Shown here: positions 21,063-29,825 of the stretch, in pieces
How positions within the stretch are numbered: position 1 is the stretch's first letter
Layout: each line of letters starts with the position of its first letter
Origin: Mesorhizobium muleiense
Lineage (GTDB): Bacteria; Pseudomonadota; Alphaproteobacteria; Rhizobiales; Rhizobiaceae
DNA length: 64,000 nucleotides
Direction: 5' to 3'
NCBI RefSeq assembly: GCF_900099905.1
Contig: NZ_FNEE01000006.1
Span: forward strand, 124,001-188,000
Program-made: the position numbers and the translations under genes
Notes under the pieces: generated by a model
What the model was told of the DNA's origin: nothing
The model's input: the letters and a program-made list of their open reading frames with translations, nothing else
The model's database searches: none

Positions 21063-21521
21063 ATGGCAATCGAGATCGCCATCGAAACGCCGCTGCAGGA
21101 CGACGTGCGCGGGCTGGTCAAGGAGCTCAACGACACGCTGCTGGAACTGACGCCGCCGGAGCACTGCTCCCACATGACCGTCGAGCAGATGTCCGACAAC
21201 GACACGACTGTCTTCATCGCTCGCGACAACGGCCTCGCCATCGGCTGCGGCGCGCTGAAACGCCACGACGGCGCCGTCGGCGAGGTCAAGCGCATGTACA
21301 CGCGGCCTTCGCATCGCGGGCAGAAGATCGGCGCCGGGATCGTCGAGCGAATCGAGGCGCTGGCGCGCAATGAAGGACTGAAGCGTCTGGTGCTGGAAAC
21401 CGGCGACCGCCATCCGGCTGCGTGGACCGTCTATGAACGCGCCGGATTTTCGCGCTGCGGCCCGGTGCTGGACTATCCCGATTCCGGGTGGTCGGTGTTT
21501 TACGAAAAGAGCCTTGCCTGA
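21063..21521 (+). CDS. GNAT family N-acetyltransferase between gatC and gatA
   Basis: A 152-residue GNAT protein with the acetyl-CoA pyrophosphate-binding segment [16 protein letters not shown] (R/Q-x-x-G-x-G/A type) and a C-terminal [27 protein letters not shown]. It starts seven bases after gatC and ends in a TGATG overlap with gatA, so it belongs to the gat operon. The acceptor substrate is unknown; similar proteins are annotated as PhnO or generic acetyltransferases. Confidence 0.85.
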   Translation: MAIEIAIETPLQDDVRGLVKELNDTLLELTPPEHCSHMTVEQMSDNDTTVFIARDNGLAIGCGALKRHDGAVGEVKRMYTRPSHRGQKIGAGIVERIEALARNEGLKRLVLETGDRHPAAWTVYERAGFSRCGPVLDYPDSGWSVFYEKSLA

Positions 21522-23086
21522 TGAGCGACCTGACCCACCTGACGATTTCGCAGGCCCGCGCCAAACTGCGCGCCAGGGAAATCACCGCAACCGAGATCAC
21601 CGAAGCCTATCTCCAGGCGATCGAGCGGGCCAATCCGGCGCTCAATGCCTATGTCGTCGTAACCGATGACAAGGCGCGCGACATGGCCAGGGCCTCGGAC
21701 GCAAAGCTTGCGAAGGGCGAGGGCGGGTCTCTCGAAGGCATTCCGCTCGGCGTCAAGGACCTGTTCGGCACCGAAGGCATCCACACCCAGGCCTGCAGCC
21801 ATGTGCTGGACGGCTTCAAGCCGCACTACGAATCGACCGTCACTGCCAATCTGTGGGCCGACGGCGCCGTCATGCTCGGCAAGCTCAACATGGACGAGTT
21901 CGCCATGGGCTCGTCCAATGAGAGCTCCTACTACGGCCCTGTCGTCAATCCGTGGCGGCGTTCACGCGTCGACACGATGGTGATGCCGACCACGCATCAG
22001 GGCGATGGCGGTTTTGTCTCGGCCGGCGGCACCAGGACCGCGCGCACGCTGGATAACGCCCAACTCGTGCCGGGCGGCTCGTCGGGTGGCTCGGCCTCCG
22101 CCGTTTCGGCGTTCCTGTGTGCCGGCGCCACCGCCACCGACACCGGCGGCTCGATCCGCCAGCCCGCCGCCTTCACCGGCACGGTCGGCATCAAGCCGAC
22201 CTACGGCCGCTGCTCGCGCTGGGGCATCGTCGCCTTCGCTTCGTCGCTCGACCAGGCCGGTCCGATCGCCCGCGACGTGCGTGACGCTGCGATTCTCTTG
22301 AAATCCATGGCCTCGGTCGATCCGAAGGACACCACCTCGGTCGACCGCCCGGTGCCGGACTACGAGGCGGCGATCGGCAAGCCGATCAAGGGCATGAAGG
22401 TCGGCATCCCCAGGGAATACCGCGTCGACGGCATGCCCGACGAGATCGAGGCGCTATGGCAGAAGGGCATTGCCTGGCTGAAAGATGCCGGCGCCGAGAT
22501 CGTCGACATTTCGCTTCCGCATACCAGATACGCGCTGCCGGCCTATTACATCGTCGCGCCCGCCGAAGCTTCGTCGAACCTCGCCCGCTATGACGGCGTC
22601 CGCTACGGGCTGCGCGTGCCGGGCAAGGACATCGTCGACATGTACGAGAAGACCCGCGCCGCCGGCTTCGGCCGCGAGGTCAAGCGCCGTATCATGATCG
22701 GCACCTATGTGCTCTCGGCCGGCTACTACGACGCCTACTATCTGCAGGCGCAGAAGGTGCGCAACCTCATCAAGCGGGATTTCGAAAACGCATTCACTGC
22801 CGGCGTCGACGTCATCCTGACGCCGGCGACGCCGTCGGCGGCCTTCGGCATCGCCGACGAGGACATGGCCGCCGACCCGGTCAAGATGTACCTCAACGAC
22901 ATCTTCACGGTGACCGTGAACATGGCCGGACTGCCGGGCATCGCCGTGCCCGCAGGGCTTGACGCCAAGGGCTTGCCGCTCGGCCTGCAGCTCATCGGCC
23001 GGCCGTTCGACGAGGAAACCTTGTTCCAGACCGCTCATGTCATCGAACAGGCTGCGGGTACGTTCCAGCCGGAAAAGTGGTGGTAG
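21521..23086 (+). CDS. gatA: Glutamyl-tRNA(Gln) amidotransferase subunit A with an extra internal segment
   Basis: GatA is the glutaminase/amidase subunit that releases ammonia for transamidation on tRNA. The catalytic triad of the amidase-signature family is visible: Lys79 in PLGVKDLF, and the serines of [13 protein letters not shown] and [10 protein letters not shown]. The protein is 521 residues; rhizobial relatives I remember are about 493. The difference is a segment at residues ~147-180 (nt 21959-22060) between NPWRR and LVPGG that contains [21 protein letters not shown] 21521 overlaps the stop of the GNAT gene. Confidence 0.93.
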   Translation: MSDLTHLTISQARAKLRAREITATEITEAYLQAIERANPALNAYVVVTDDKARDMARASDAKLAKGEGGSLEGIPLGVKDLFGTEGIHTQACSHVLDGFKPHYESTVTANLWADGAVMLGKLNMDEFAMGSSNESSYYGPVVNPWRRSRVDTMVMPTTHQGDGGFVSAGGTRTARTLDNAQLVPGGSSGGSASAVSAFLCAGATATDTGGSIRQPAAFTGTVGIKPTYGRCSRWGIVAFASSLDQAGPIARDVRDAAILLKSMASVDPKDTTSVDRPVPDYEAAIGKPIKGMKVGIPREYRVDGMPDEIEALWQKGIAWLKDAGAEIVDISLPHTRYALPAYYIVAPAEASSNLARYDGVRYGLRVPGKDIVDMYEKTRAAGFGREVKRRIMIGTYVLSAGYYDAYYLQAQKVRNLIKRDFENAFTAGVDVILTPATPSAAFGIADEDMAADPVKMYLNDIFTVTVNMAGLPGIAVPAGLDAKGLPLGLQLIGRPFDEETLFQTAHVIEQAAGTFQPEKWW

Positions 23087-23121
23087 TGTCGTCTCCCACC
23101 TGAAGGGGTGAGGGGCGTCGC

Positions 23122-23877
23122 CTACCGGCTGTCGGGCCGCATCGATCGGTTTTTTCCCGGACCGGGTGTCGGCTCGGGCGGCTGACCAATCACGGCTTGC
23201 CGCGCCGCCGAGAAGAACTGGCGACGCACCAGAACCGCCAGCAACAGCAGCGTCGACAGCACGAATACTTTTGGGTCGACGAACCAGCCGAGATAGCCGA
23301 TCGAGAAGAACACGCCGCGCATGCCGGAATTGAAATGTTTTCCGGCCAGCATGTTCATGCGCGCCGCCCGCCATACCGCCGTCTCGCTGACCGGGTTGCG
23401 TGAAGCCTCGCCGTGCGGGATCGGCACTGCACCGATCAGGATCGAGCAATAGTTGAACAGCCGGTAGGCCCAGCCGAACTTGAAAAAGGAATAGGCAAGG
23501 ATCAGCACCAATCCGAACACCTTCATCTGAAAGGCGGAGCGGGACGACGTCGCGCCGAGCGGCAGGTCGCTCAGCACCGAAACAACCTGATCGGAGGCGC
23601 CGAGCAGGGCAAAACAGCCGCCGATCGCAATCAGCGAACTGGAGGCGAAGAAGGCGGTTCCCTGTTGAAGGCCGGCCATGATGGCGGTGTCGACAATGCG
23701 GACCTCGCGTTCGGCCATGTTCCGCATCCAGGCTTGACGCTGGACGTTCATCGCCGTCGTCAGCGACATGCGCCTGACCAGCTTTCCGTCGGAGGCGAGC
23801 GTATGCAGCACCCACACGAAAACGAAGAAGGCAAGCGCAACGAGGTCTGCCGTCGACAAATGGAAGGAATCGCCCAT
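23122..23877 (-). CDS. DUF599 family membrane protein
   Basis: A 251-residue integral membrane protein with about four or five hydrophobic segments (residues ~10-28, 75-95, 110-130 and 205-222) and the DUF599-type run MNVQRQAWMRNMAERE. A proline-rich cytoplasmic tail follows. The function of the family is unknown. It is transcribed against gatA (35 bases between the stops) and divergently from the L-serine dehydratase gene. Confidence 0.8.
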   Translation of the reverse strand: MGDSFHLSTADLVALAFFVFVWVLHTLASDGKLVRRMSLTTAMNVQRQAWMRNMAEREVRIVDTAIMAGLQQGTAFFASSSLIAIGGCFALLGASDQVVSVLSDLPLGATSSRSAFQMKVFGLVLILAYSFFKFGWAYRLFNYCSILIGAVPIPHGEASRNPVSETAVWRAARMNMLAGKHFNSGMRGVFFSIGYLGWFVDPKVFVLSTLLLLAVLVRRQFFSAARQAVIGQPPEPTPGPGKNRSMRPDSR

Positions 23878-24036
23878 GCAACCCTCTTACCACAAGCGGT
23901 GGCGGCGCTTCGATGGCGGAACGCAACGATGTCGCTGCCGGAGCAAACAAGGTCGGCAGGTGCAGCGCCGCAATCTTCGAAAGAGCGGAAACATCACAGG
24001 AATTCCTATATGTAAATTCCAATAGGAGAGCGACGC

Positions 24037-25440
24037 GTGTTCCTTTCGGTTTTCGACCTGTTCAAGATCGGCATTGGACCATCGAGTTCGCACACGATGG
24101 GACCGATGACGGCTGCGCGGCGTTTTCTCGACGAGGTCGCGGGAGATGACTGGCCACGCCCGGCCGGCGCCAAGGTCGACCGCATCGCCGCCAGCCTGCA
24201 CGGCTCGCTTGCCTATACCGGCATCGGCCATGGTTCAGATCGCGCCGTCGTGCTAGGGCTTGCCGGCCAGACGCCGCAGACGGTAGACCCCGATCAGGCC
24301 GACAGCATCGTCGACCGTATCGCCGCCGAGAAGCGGATTTCGCCGCCCGGCCATCCGTCCTATCGCTTCGACCCGGCCACGGATCTGGTGCTGGATCGCA
24401 AGACGCCGCTTTCCGGCCACGCCAACGGCATGGCTTTCTCCGCCTATGATGCCGACGACCGCCTGCTGCTCAAGCGCATCTACTATTCGATCGGCGGCGG
24501 CTTCGTGGTTTCCGAAGAAGAACTGCAGCGGATGAAGGCGAAGGGCTCGGTGACGAGCGAAGGCAAGAAGGTTCCATACCCCTTCAAGAATGCTGTCGAG
24601 ATGCTGTCGATGGCCGCGAAAAGCGGTCTTTCCATCGCCGACATGAAGCGCGTCAACGAAGAGACGCAGATGTCGCGTGAAGAACTCGACGCTGGCCTCG
24701 ACGGCATCTGGAGCGCCATGAAGAGCTGCATCGAGCGCGGCCTGTCGCAGGACGGCATCATGCCGGGGGGCCTGAAGGTGCGCCGACGCGCGCGACAATT
24801 GCATGACAAGCTGCAGGAGCAGTGGCGGCAGAACCGGCCCAATCCGCTGCTCGCCAACGACTGGCTGTCGATCTATGCCATGGCGGTGAACGAGGAGAAC
24901 GCCGCCGGCGGGCGCGTCGTCACCGCGCCGACCAATGGTGCTGCAGGCACGCTGCCGGCGGTGCTGCGCTACTGGCTGCATTTCCATCCCGAGGCCGACC
25001 AGCCAAGCATCCGCGATTTCCTGCTGACCGCAGCAGCGGTCGGCGGCGTCATCAAGACCAACGCTTCGATCTCGGGTGCCGAGGTCGGCTGCCAGGGCGA
25101 GGTCGGTTCGGCCTCGGCGATGGCGGCAGCGGGGCTGTGCGCCGTGATGGGCGGCACGCCCGAGCAGGTCGAGAACGCCGCCGAGATCGCGCTTGAGCAT
25201 CATCTCGGCATGACCTGCGATCCGGTCGGCGGGCTGGTGCAGGTGCCTTGCATCGAGCGCAACGCGCTCGGCGCCGTCAAGGCGGTGACTGCCGCGTCGC
25301 TGGCCATCAAGGGCGACGGCGTTCATTTCGTGCCGCTCGATGCCGCGATCGAGACCATGCGCCAGACCGGCCTCGACATGAACGAGAAATACAAGGAAAC
25401 CAGCCTCGGCGGACTGGCCGTCAATATCGTGGAATGCTGA
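24037..25440 (+). CDS. sdaA: L-serine ammonia-lyase (L-serine dehydratase, iron-sulfur type)
   Basis: It deaminates L-serine to pyruvate and ammonia using a [4Fe-4S] cluster. The 467-residue single-chain protein joins the beta domain ([19 protein letters not shown] at residues ~9-27) and the alpha domain with [27 protein letters not shown] and [13 protein letters not shown], which supply the cluster cysteines. GTG 24037 is preceded by aggaga. No other serine-metabolism gene adjoins it. It is followed by a short 18-base tandem duplication and a DUF1489 gene. Confidence 0.95.
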   Translation: MFLSVFDLFKIGIGPSSSHTMGPMTAARRFLDEVAGDDWPRPAGAKVDRIAASLHGSLAYTGIGHGSDRAVVLGLAGQTPQTVDPDQADSIVDRIAAEKRISPPGHPSYRFDPATDLVLDRKTPLSGHANGMAFSAYDADDRLLLKRIYYSIGGGFVVSEEELQRMKAKGSVTSEGKKVPYPFKNAVEMLSMAAKSGLSIADMKRVNEETQMSREELDAGLDGIWSAMKSCIERGLSQDGIMPGGLKVRRRARQLHDKLQEQWRQNRPNPLLANDWLSIYAMAVNEENAAGGRVVTAPTNGAAGTLPAVLRYWLHFHPEADQPSIRDFLLTAAAVGGVIKTNASISGAEVGCQGEVGSASAMAAAGLCAVMGGTPEQVENAAEIALEHHLGMTCDPVGGLVQVPCIERNALGAVKAVTAASLAIKGDGVHFVPLDAAIETMRQTGLDMNEKYKETSLGGLAVNIVEC

Positions 25441-25480
25441 GCCAAACCTTGCACTGTGGATTGGCGCCGTGGAAAACAGC

Positions 25481-25516
25481 GGCACTGTGGAGAAAGTCGG
25501 CACTGTGGAGAAAGTC
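25481..25516. repeat. 18-bp tandem duplication downstream of sdaA
   Basis: The unit ggcactgtggagaaagtc occurs at 25481-25498 and again at 25499-25516, with a related gcactgtggattgg at 25451. Two exact copies in a non-coding gap suggest a recent slippage event. No regulatory meaning can be read from it. Confidence 0.9.
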
Positions 25517-25562
25517 GATTGGGCCAGTTGACGCCTTCGCGCGCCGGACTAAACCTTGATCC

Positions 25563-26000
25563 ATGTCCCTCAATCTCATAAAGCTCTGCGTTGGCTGCGA
25601 CAGCGTCGAAGATCTCGAAGAGTGGATCGCCTTCCGCCTCGACGAACGGCGGCGCGCCGGTGAACCGGTCGAGCACTACCACACCACCCGCATGACGCCG
25701 ACGCGCGGCGCCGAGGTCACCGATGGCGGTTCCCTCTACTGGGTGATCAAGGGCAACGTGCAGTGCCGCCAGTTGATCACCGAAATCCGTCCTTTCACCG
25801 ATGACGAGGGTATCGGCCGCTGTCACCTGATCCTCGATCCCGCGGTCGTGCCGACTGAATGGCAGCCGCGCCGCGCCTTTCAAGGCTGGCGCTATTTGAA
25901 ACCGTCGGACGCACCGGCCGATCTCTCCAAGGGCAAAGCGGGATTGGTCGAAATTCCGCCGAAACTCAGGCGCGAGCTTGCCGATCTCGGCCTTCTCTAG
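25563..26000 (+). CDS. DUF1489 family protein
   Basis: A 145-residue soluble protein conserved in Alphaproteobacteria, starting MSLNLIKLCVGCDSVEDLEEW and containing ALYWVIKGNVQCRQ-like and WQPRRAFQGWRYL segments. It belongs to DUF1489 by recollection. No catalytic motif is evident. It is followed by the VWA-like/J-domain pair, 97 bases away. Confidence 0.8.
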   Translation: MSLNLIKLCVGCDSVEDLEEWIAFRLDERRRAGEPVEHYHTTRMTPTRGAEVTDGGSLYWVIKGNVQCRQLITEIRPFTDDEGIGRCHLILDPAVVPTEWQPRRAFQGWRYLKPSDAPADLSKGKAGLVEIPPKLRRELADLGLL

Positions 26001-26097
26001 TAAGACCCCAAAATTCAAAGATGCGGTGATCGCCGGCCCTCCAGATAGCCTCATGCTGGGCTTGCAAGCTGTGCGACAACGCCACATCTTGAATGTC

Positions 26098-26829
26098 ATG
26101 AGCGACAAGAAGCAGCCCGTGCCCGCAAAGGCCAATCCTGCGCCGGTCGAATCCCAATCGAGCACCGGCGAGATCGACGCGTTTATCCGTCAGGCAAGGA
26201 CGCTGGCTGCGTCCGCAACCGGTACTGGCAGGCTGATCCTTTCCCTCGACGCGACGATGAGCCGCCAGCCGACCTGGGATCTCGCCTGTGCGCTGCAGGG
26301 CGAGATGTTCGACGCCGTCGGCAAGGCCGGGGCGCTCAAGGTCCAATTGGTCTATTTTCGCGGTTTTGGCGAGTGCCGCTCATCCGCATTCGTCACCGAT
26401 ACGAACGCGCTGAAGCAGCTGATGACGCGGATCGAATGCCGCAGCGGCCACACTCAGATCGGCAAGGTGCTCGCCCATGCGGTGAAACAGACGGCGGCGG
26501 CCAAGGTTAACGCGCTGGTCTATATCGGCGACGCGATGGAGGAAAATATCGACGATCTGGCGGAAAAGGCCGGCAGCCTCGGCCTGCACGGCGTTCCTGT
26601 CTTCGTCTTTCAGGAGGGCCATGATGCCGGCGCGGAAAAGGCGTTCAAGGAAATTGCGCGGCTGTCCAAAGGCGCCTGGTTCCGATTTGATCGGCGGGCC
26701 GCCGCAACCTTGGCCAGCCTGCTATCGGCGGTTGCGGTGTTTGCGACGGGCGGGCTGAAGGCTCTGGAGGCCAGGGGCAGGCCGGAAGACCGGCTGATGA
26801 TCGAGCATCTGCGGAGCGGCAGGAAATGA
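26098..26829 (+). CDS. VWA-like protein (paired with a J-domain membrane protein)
   Basis: A 243-residue soluble protein. After a ~25-residue polar N-terminus it shows a von Willebrand A-like core: a strand ending LILSLDATMS, whose D51-x-T53-x-S55 resembles the MIDAS DxSxS metal motif, then GHTQIGKVLAHAV and LVYIGDAMEENIDDLAEKA. ATG 26098 is chosen, though no good Shine-Dalgarno precedes it. It overlaps the next gene by ATGA, so the two products probably act together. Function unknown; the VWA call rests on pattern alone. Confidence 0.7.
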   Translation: MSDKKQPVPAKANPAPVESQSSTGEIDAFIRQARTLAASATGTGRLILSLDATMSRQPTWDLACALQGEMFDAVGKAGALKVQLVYFRGFGECRSSAFVTDTNALKQLMTRIECRSGHTQIGKVLAHAVKQTAAAKVNALVYIGDAMEENIDDLAEKAGSLGLHGVPVFVFQEGHDAGAEKAFKEIARLSKGAWFRFDRRAAATLASLLSAVAVFATGGLKALEARGRPEDRLMIEHLRSGRK

Positions 26830-27527
26830 CGGGCGCGACTATCGCATTCGTGGCGTTGCTTTTGGTGCTGCTCGGCGTGGCCATGGTGTTTCTGCGCTCC
26901 GACCCCGCGAAACTCGCAAGCTGGATGAGGACGCTTGGGCCTGTCCTACTGGCGCTGATCGGCGTCGCCGCGCTTCTGGTTGGACGCGCAGGCATCGGCG
27001 GCTTGATCCTGTCGACGGCGCTCGCCTGGTATGGCTCGATGCGGATGAAGCGGCCGACGGCGAAACTGGAGCCGGGCAAGTATTCGACGGTGCGCACCGC
27101 GGCCCTCGAAATGGAGCTTGATCACGATACCGGCAATCTGGAGGGGCTCGTGCTCGCCGGCCGCCATGAAGGCAAGATGCTAGGCACGATGAGCCTTGCG
27201 GAATTGCAGCAGCTTTATCGCGAACTCCCCGGCGACCCGGAGAGCCGCCAGCTGCTAGAGACGTATCTTGACGGCAGATTTCCCATCTGGCGCAAAGACG
27301 CGGAGGCGAATGGTGGCGACGGGCTGGGTGTTTCGCCAGGTTCGGGCGCCATGACTAAGGAGGAGGCCTACAAGATCCTTGGTCTTGAAGCGGGGGCCGC
27401 CGCGGCGGATGTCCGCAAGGCGCACCGCCGCCTGATGCAGCGCCTGCACCCCGATCTCGGCGGCACTTCGTTTCTGGCGGCGCGGATCAACGAAGCCAAG
27501 GACGTCTTGCTCTCCAATCACAACTAG
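26826..27527 (+). CDS. Membrane-anchored J-domain protein (DnaJ-like co-chaperone)
   Basis: A 233-residue protein with two N-terminal membrane segments (residues ~5-23 and ~38-68), a middle domain of ~90 residues without recognised motif, and a C-terminal J domain in which His208-Pro209-Asp210 is the HPD that stimulates DnaK ATPase. The membrane anchor plus C-terminal J domain resembles mitochondrial TIM14/Pam18 and bacterial relatives. It is coupled by ATGA to the VWA-like gene. Confidence 0.82.
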   Translation: MTGATIAFVALLLVLLGVAMVFLRSDPAKLASWMRTLGPVLLALIGVAALLVGRAGIGGLILSTALAWYGSMRMKRPTAKLEPGKYSTVRTAALEMELDHDTGNLEGLVLAGRHEGKMLGTMSLAELQQLYRELPGDPESRQLLETYLDGRFPIWRKDAEANGGDGLGVSPGSGAMTKEEAYKILGLEAGAAAADVRKAHRRLMQRLHPDLGGTSFLAARINEAKDVLLSNHN

Positions 27528-27571
27528 TCTCCTTCGACGCAGAATTCTTCCGGGAGATGGTTCGACGCCGC

Positions 27572-29002
27572 CTACTGGTGGACGGCGTAGCACTCGATTT
27601 TCTTTTTCTTCAGGGCGTTGCAGGCTTTCGAGGCGGCAGTCTTCGAGCCAAAGCCGAACCGGGCGCGGTAGTAGGTGACGCCGCCTTTCTCGAAGGCGAC
27701 AGTGAAGCCCACAGCATCGGCCAGGACCGAAGGCGCCTGTTTGCTCGTCTCGTCCAGGAGAGCCTGGGCTTCGGACTGTTTTGGCGAAGAGGCGACCTGG
27801 ACTGCCCAGCCGGACGGCACCGATGCCGTGTTGACGGGATCGACCTTTGCCGGTTCGCCATAGGCTGCTGCGACCCGTGCGGTCGCCACATCGTCCGCCG
27901 TGGCCGCGGCCATTGTCTCGAGCTTTTTGGTCCGAGAGACGGGCGTGGTCTCAACGACGGGGGTGGCTTCTTCAACGACGGGCTCGGCCTCCTCGACCAG
28001 GGAGGCAATGGCATCGCCGTCCGGGGCCTCGTTGTACGCCGCATCGTCTTCCGGCCTGCTGTCCGGCGTCGGCGCGTCGCGCTTGGGCAGGAATACTTTC
28101 GCCAGAGCGGTGATCGGGTTGCCGCCGCCAGCCTTGGCGATCAGCATGCCGCTGCCGCGCGACGACGCCTTCGGCAGGTAGGTTTTGATCAATGCGGCCA
28201 TCTGGTTGTCGCGGCTGCCGCCGGATTTCCCGCCTATGACCACCGCGACGATGCGGCGGTCGCCGTCGTCGACCGAGGAGACGAGATTGTATCCGGAGGC
28301 GCGGGTGTAGCCAGTCTTGATGCCGTCGACGCCCTTGATGCGTCCAAGCAGGCGGTTGTGGCCGTTGATGCGCCTGCGGCCGTAGAGAAAGGAACGCTGC
28401 GAAAAATAGCTGTAATACTGGGGAAAATGCTCCCGCAGCGCGATGCCGAGCACCGCCATATCGCGCGCGGTGGTGAACTGACCAGGATTTGGCAGGCCGT
28501 GGGCGTTGCGGAAAACGGTCCCCTTCATGCCCAGTGCCCGCGCCTTGGCAGTCATCATGTGGGCGAAATTGGCTTCATTGCCGCCGAGAAGTTCGCCGAT
28601 TGCGGTTGCCGAGTCGTTTGCCGACTTGGTCACCATCGACAGGATCGCGGTCTCGACGGTGATCGCGCCGCCCCGTTTGACGCCGAGTTTGGTCGGCGGT
28701 TCGGCAGCAGCATTGGCCGAGAAGACGACGCGGGAGTTCTTGCCGATCTTGCCGTTCGCCATGGCCTCGAAGGCCAGGTAAAGCGTCATCATCTTGGTGA
28801 GCGAGGCGGGATAGCGTCGGCCATCGGCGTTCGAAGAGTAAAGCACCTTGCCGGTCTTGGCGTCGATGACGATGGCCGCCGACCTCGCCGCCATGGACGA
28901 AGCAGCTCCGGCAACGACGAATGTCATCGCCAAAGCGAGGATCATGATCGTTTTCAAGGAGGACGCGGATTTGGAGAGAATGCCCGACAACGCCTGACGC
29001 AC
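27572..29002 (-). CDS. D-alanyl-D-alanine carboxypeptidase with C-terminal SPOR domain
   Basis: A DacC/PBP5-type serine peptidase that trims the terminal D-Ala from peptidoglycan stem peptides in the periplasm. The 476-residue protein has an export signal (hydrophobic run ~18-37, AxA near 38), and the SxxK (S67-L-T-K70), SxN (S127-A-N129) and KTG (229-231) motifs of class C penicillin-binding proteins. An acidic, proline-rich linker (~290-385) leads to a C-terminal SPOR repeat of ~80 residues, which binds denuded glycan at division septa. The fusion suggests septal localisation. Confidence 0.92.
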   Translation of the reverse strand: MRQALSGILSKSASSLKTIMILALAMTFVVAGAASSMAARSAAIVIDAKTGKVLYSSNADGRRYPASLTKMMTLYLAFEAMANGKIGKNSRVVFSANAAAEPPTKLGVKRGGAITVETAILSMVTKSANDSATAIGELLGGNEANFAHMMTAKARALGMKGTVFRNAHGLPNPGQFTTARDMAVLGIALREHFPQYYSYFSQRSFLYGRRRINGHNRLLGRIKGVDGIKTGYTRASGYNLVSSVDDGDRRIVAVVIGGKSGGSRDNQMAALIKTYLPKASSRGSGMLIAKAGGGNPITALAKVFLPKRDAPTPDSRPEDDAAYNEAPDGDAIASLVEEAEPVVEEATPVVETTPVSRTKKLETMAAATADDVATARVAAAYGEPAKVDPVNTASVPSGWAVQVASSPKQSEAQALLDETSKQAPSVLADAVGFTVAFEKGGVTYYRARFGFGSKTAASKACNALKKKKIECYAVHQ

Positions 29003-29341
29003 CGATGGTTCCTTTGAATTTTTGTTGCGGTGGAGGCGGCAAAGGGGTCCTGCCTCACTTCAAGCCAAGCTATCGCGGCCAGCGTTACCAATCCGTTTAT
29101 GGTAACCGCGGCGTTCACCATTTTCTTCGAGCTTGAGCTTTTCTTTATTCGAATCTTAGCCATTTCCCGACGGTTGCGCCGATCTGCTGGCCGGATGGCC
29201 GGGGCCGCACCCGGTGAAACCCGCACTCGGTAAAAAACTTGACTTTTGTGCAGTGCACAATATATTATTTGCATTGCACAACGCGGCCCCGGGAAAAGGC
29301 CGCGTCCACCGCTCAAGGACAACTGGCAAGGGATCGCGTGA
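29003..29341. promoter_or_regulatory. Phasin upstream region with TGCA-rich palindromes
   Basis: This 339-base gap holds no gene. It contains a perfect 13-base palindrome tgtgca-g-tgcaca (29247-29259) and, ten bases on, ttgcattgcaca (29269-29280), whose opposite strand again reads tgtgcaatgcaa. TGC/GCA-rich inverted repeats are the recognition sites of PhaR/AniA repressors upstream of phasin genes in several PHB-making bacteria. A PhaR operator is therefore a reasonable inference. Confidence 0.5.
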
Positions 29342-29671
29342 ATGACCCAGACCTATGAAGATTTCAGCAAATACGGCAAGGAGTTTGCGGATAGCGGCTT
29401 GAAGAGCTTCGCATCCCTTTCCAAGGGCGCGCAGGCCATCGCCACCGAGGCGGGCGAGTACACCAAGAAAAGCTTCGAGGCCGGCAGCGCAGCAGCCGAG
29501 AAACTTTTGTCGGCCAAGTCGCTGGAGAAGGCGATCGAGATCCAGTCCGATTTTGCCAGGCAGTCGTACGAAGCCTTCGTCACCGAAGCCACCAAGATTG
29601 GTGACCTCTATGCCGAACTCGCCAAGGAAGCCTACAAGCCGTTCGAATCGATCGTCGCAAAGGCGAAATAA
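29342..29671 (+). CDS. Phasin family protein (PHB granule-associated)
   Basis: A 109-residue, almost entirely helical protein, rich in Ala, Lys, Glu and Ser, with no signal peptide. It is of the small phasin_2 type that coats polyhydroxybutyrate granules and controls their number and size. The middle region (YTKKSFEAGSAAAEKLLSAK) and the end (LAKEAYKPFESIVAKAK) match that family. A monocistronic unit: candidate operator upstream, strong terminator downstream. Confidence 0.88.
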   Translation: MTQTYEDFSKYGKEFADSGLKSFASLSKGAQAIATEAGEYTKKSFEAGSAAAEKLLSAKSLEKAIEIQSDFARQSYEAFVTEATKIGDLYAELAKEAYKPFESIVAKAK

Positions 29672-29716
29672 TCTCGCTACAAGATGTGAACACGGCCCTT
29701 GGGCCAGCAAGACGGA

Positions 29717-29747
29717 CCCGGTCGCGAACGTGCGGCCGGGTTTTTTT
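29717..29747 (+). terminator. Rho-independent terminator after the phasin gene
   Basis: A 9-bp stem with one G-U pair, cccggtcgc (29717-29725) with gcggccggg (29732-29740), closes the loop gaacgt and is followed by seven T's (29741-29747). Confidence 0.92.
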
Positions 29748-29825
29748 CATGGCAATTAAGTTTCCAGCCGATCGACGCTGATCTAAACAGCAATGAGCCA
29801 GCTTGTCGGTTTAGCTTAAGGGCGA

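Noticed and set aside
27557..29017. 486-residue plus-strand frame across the D,D-carboxypeptidase gene
   Set aside because: Antisense shadow: no recognisable domain, whereas the minus strand has SxxK, SxN, KTG and a SPOR domain.
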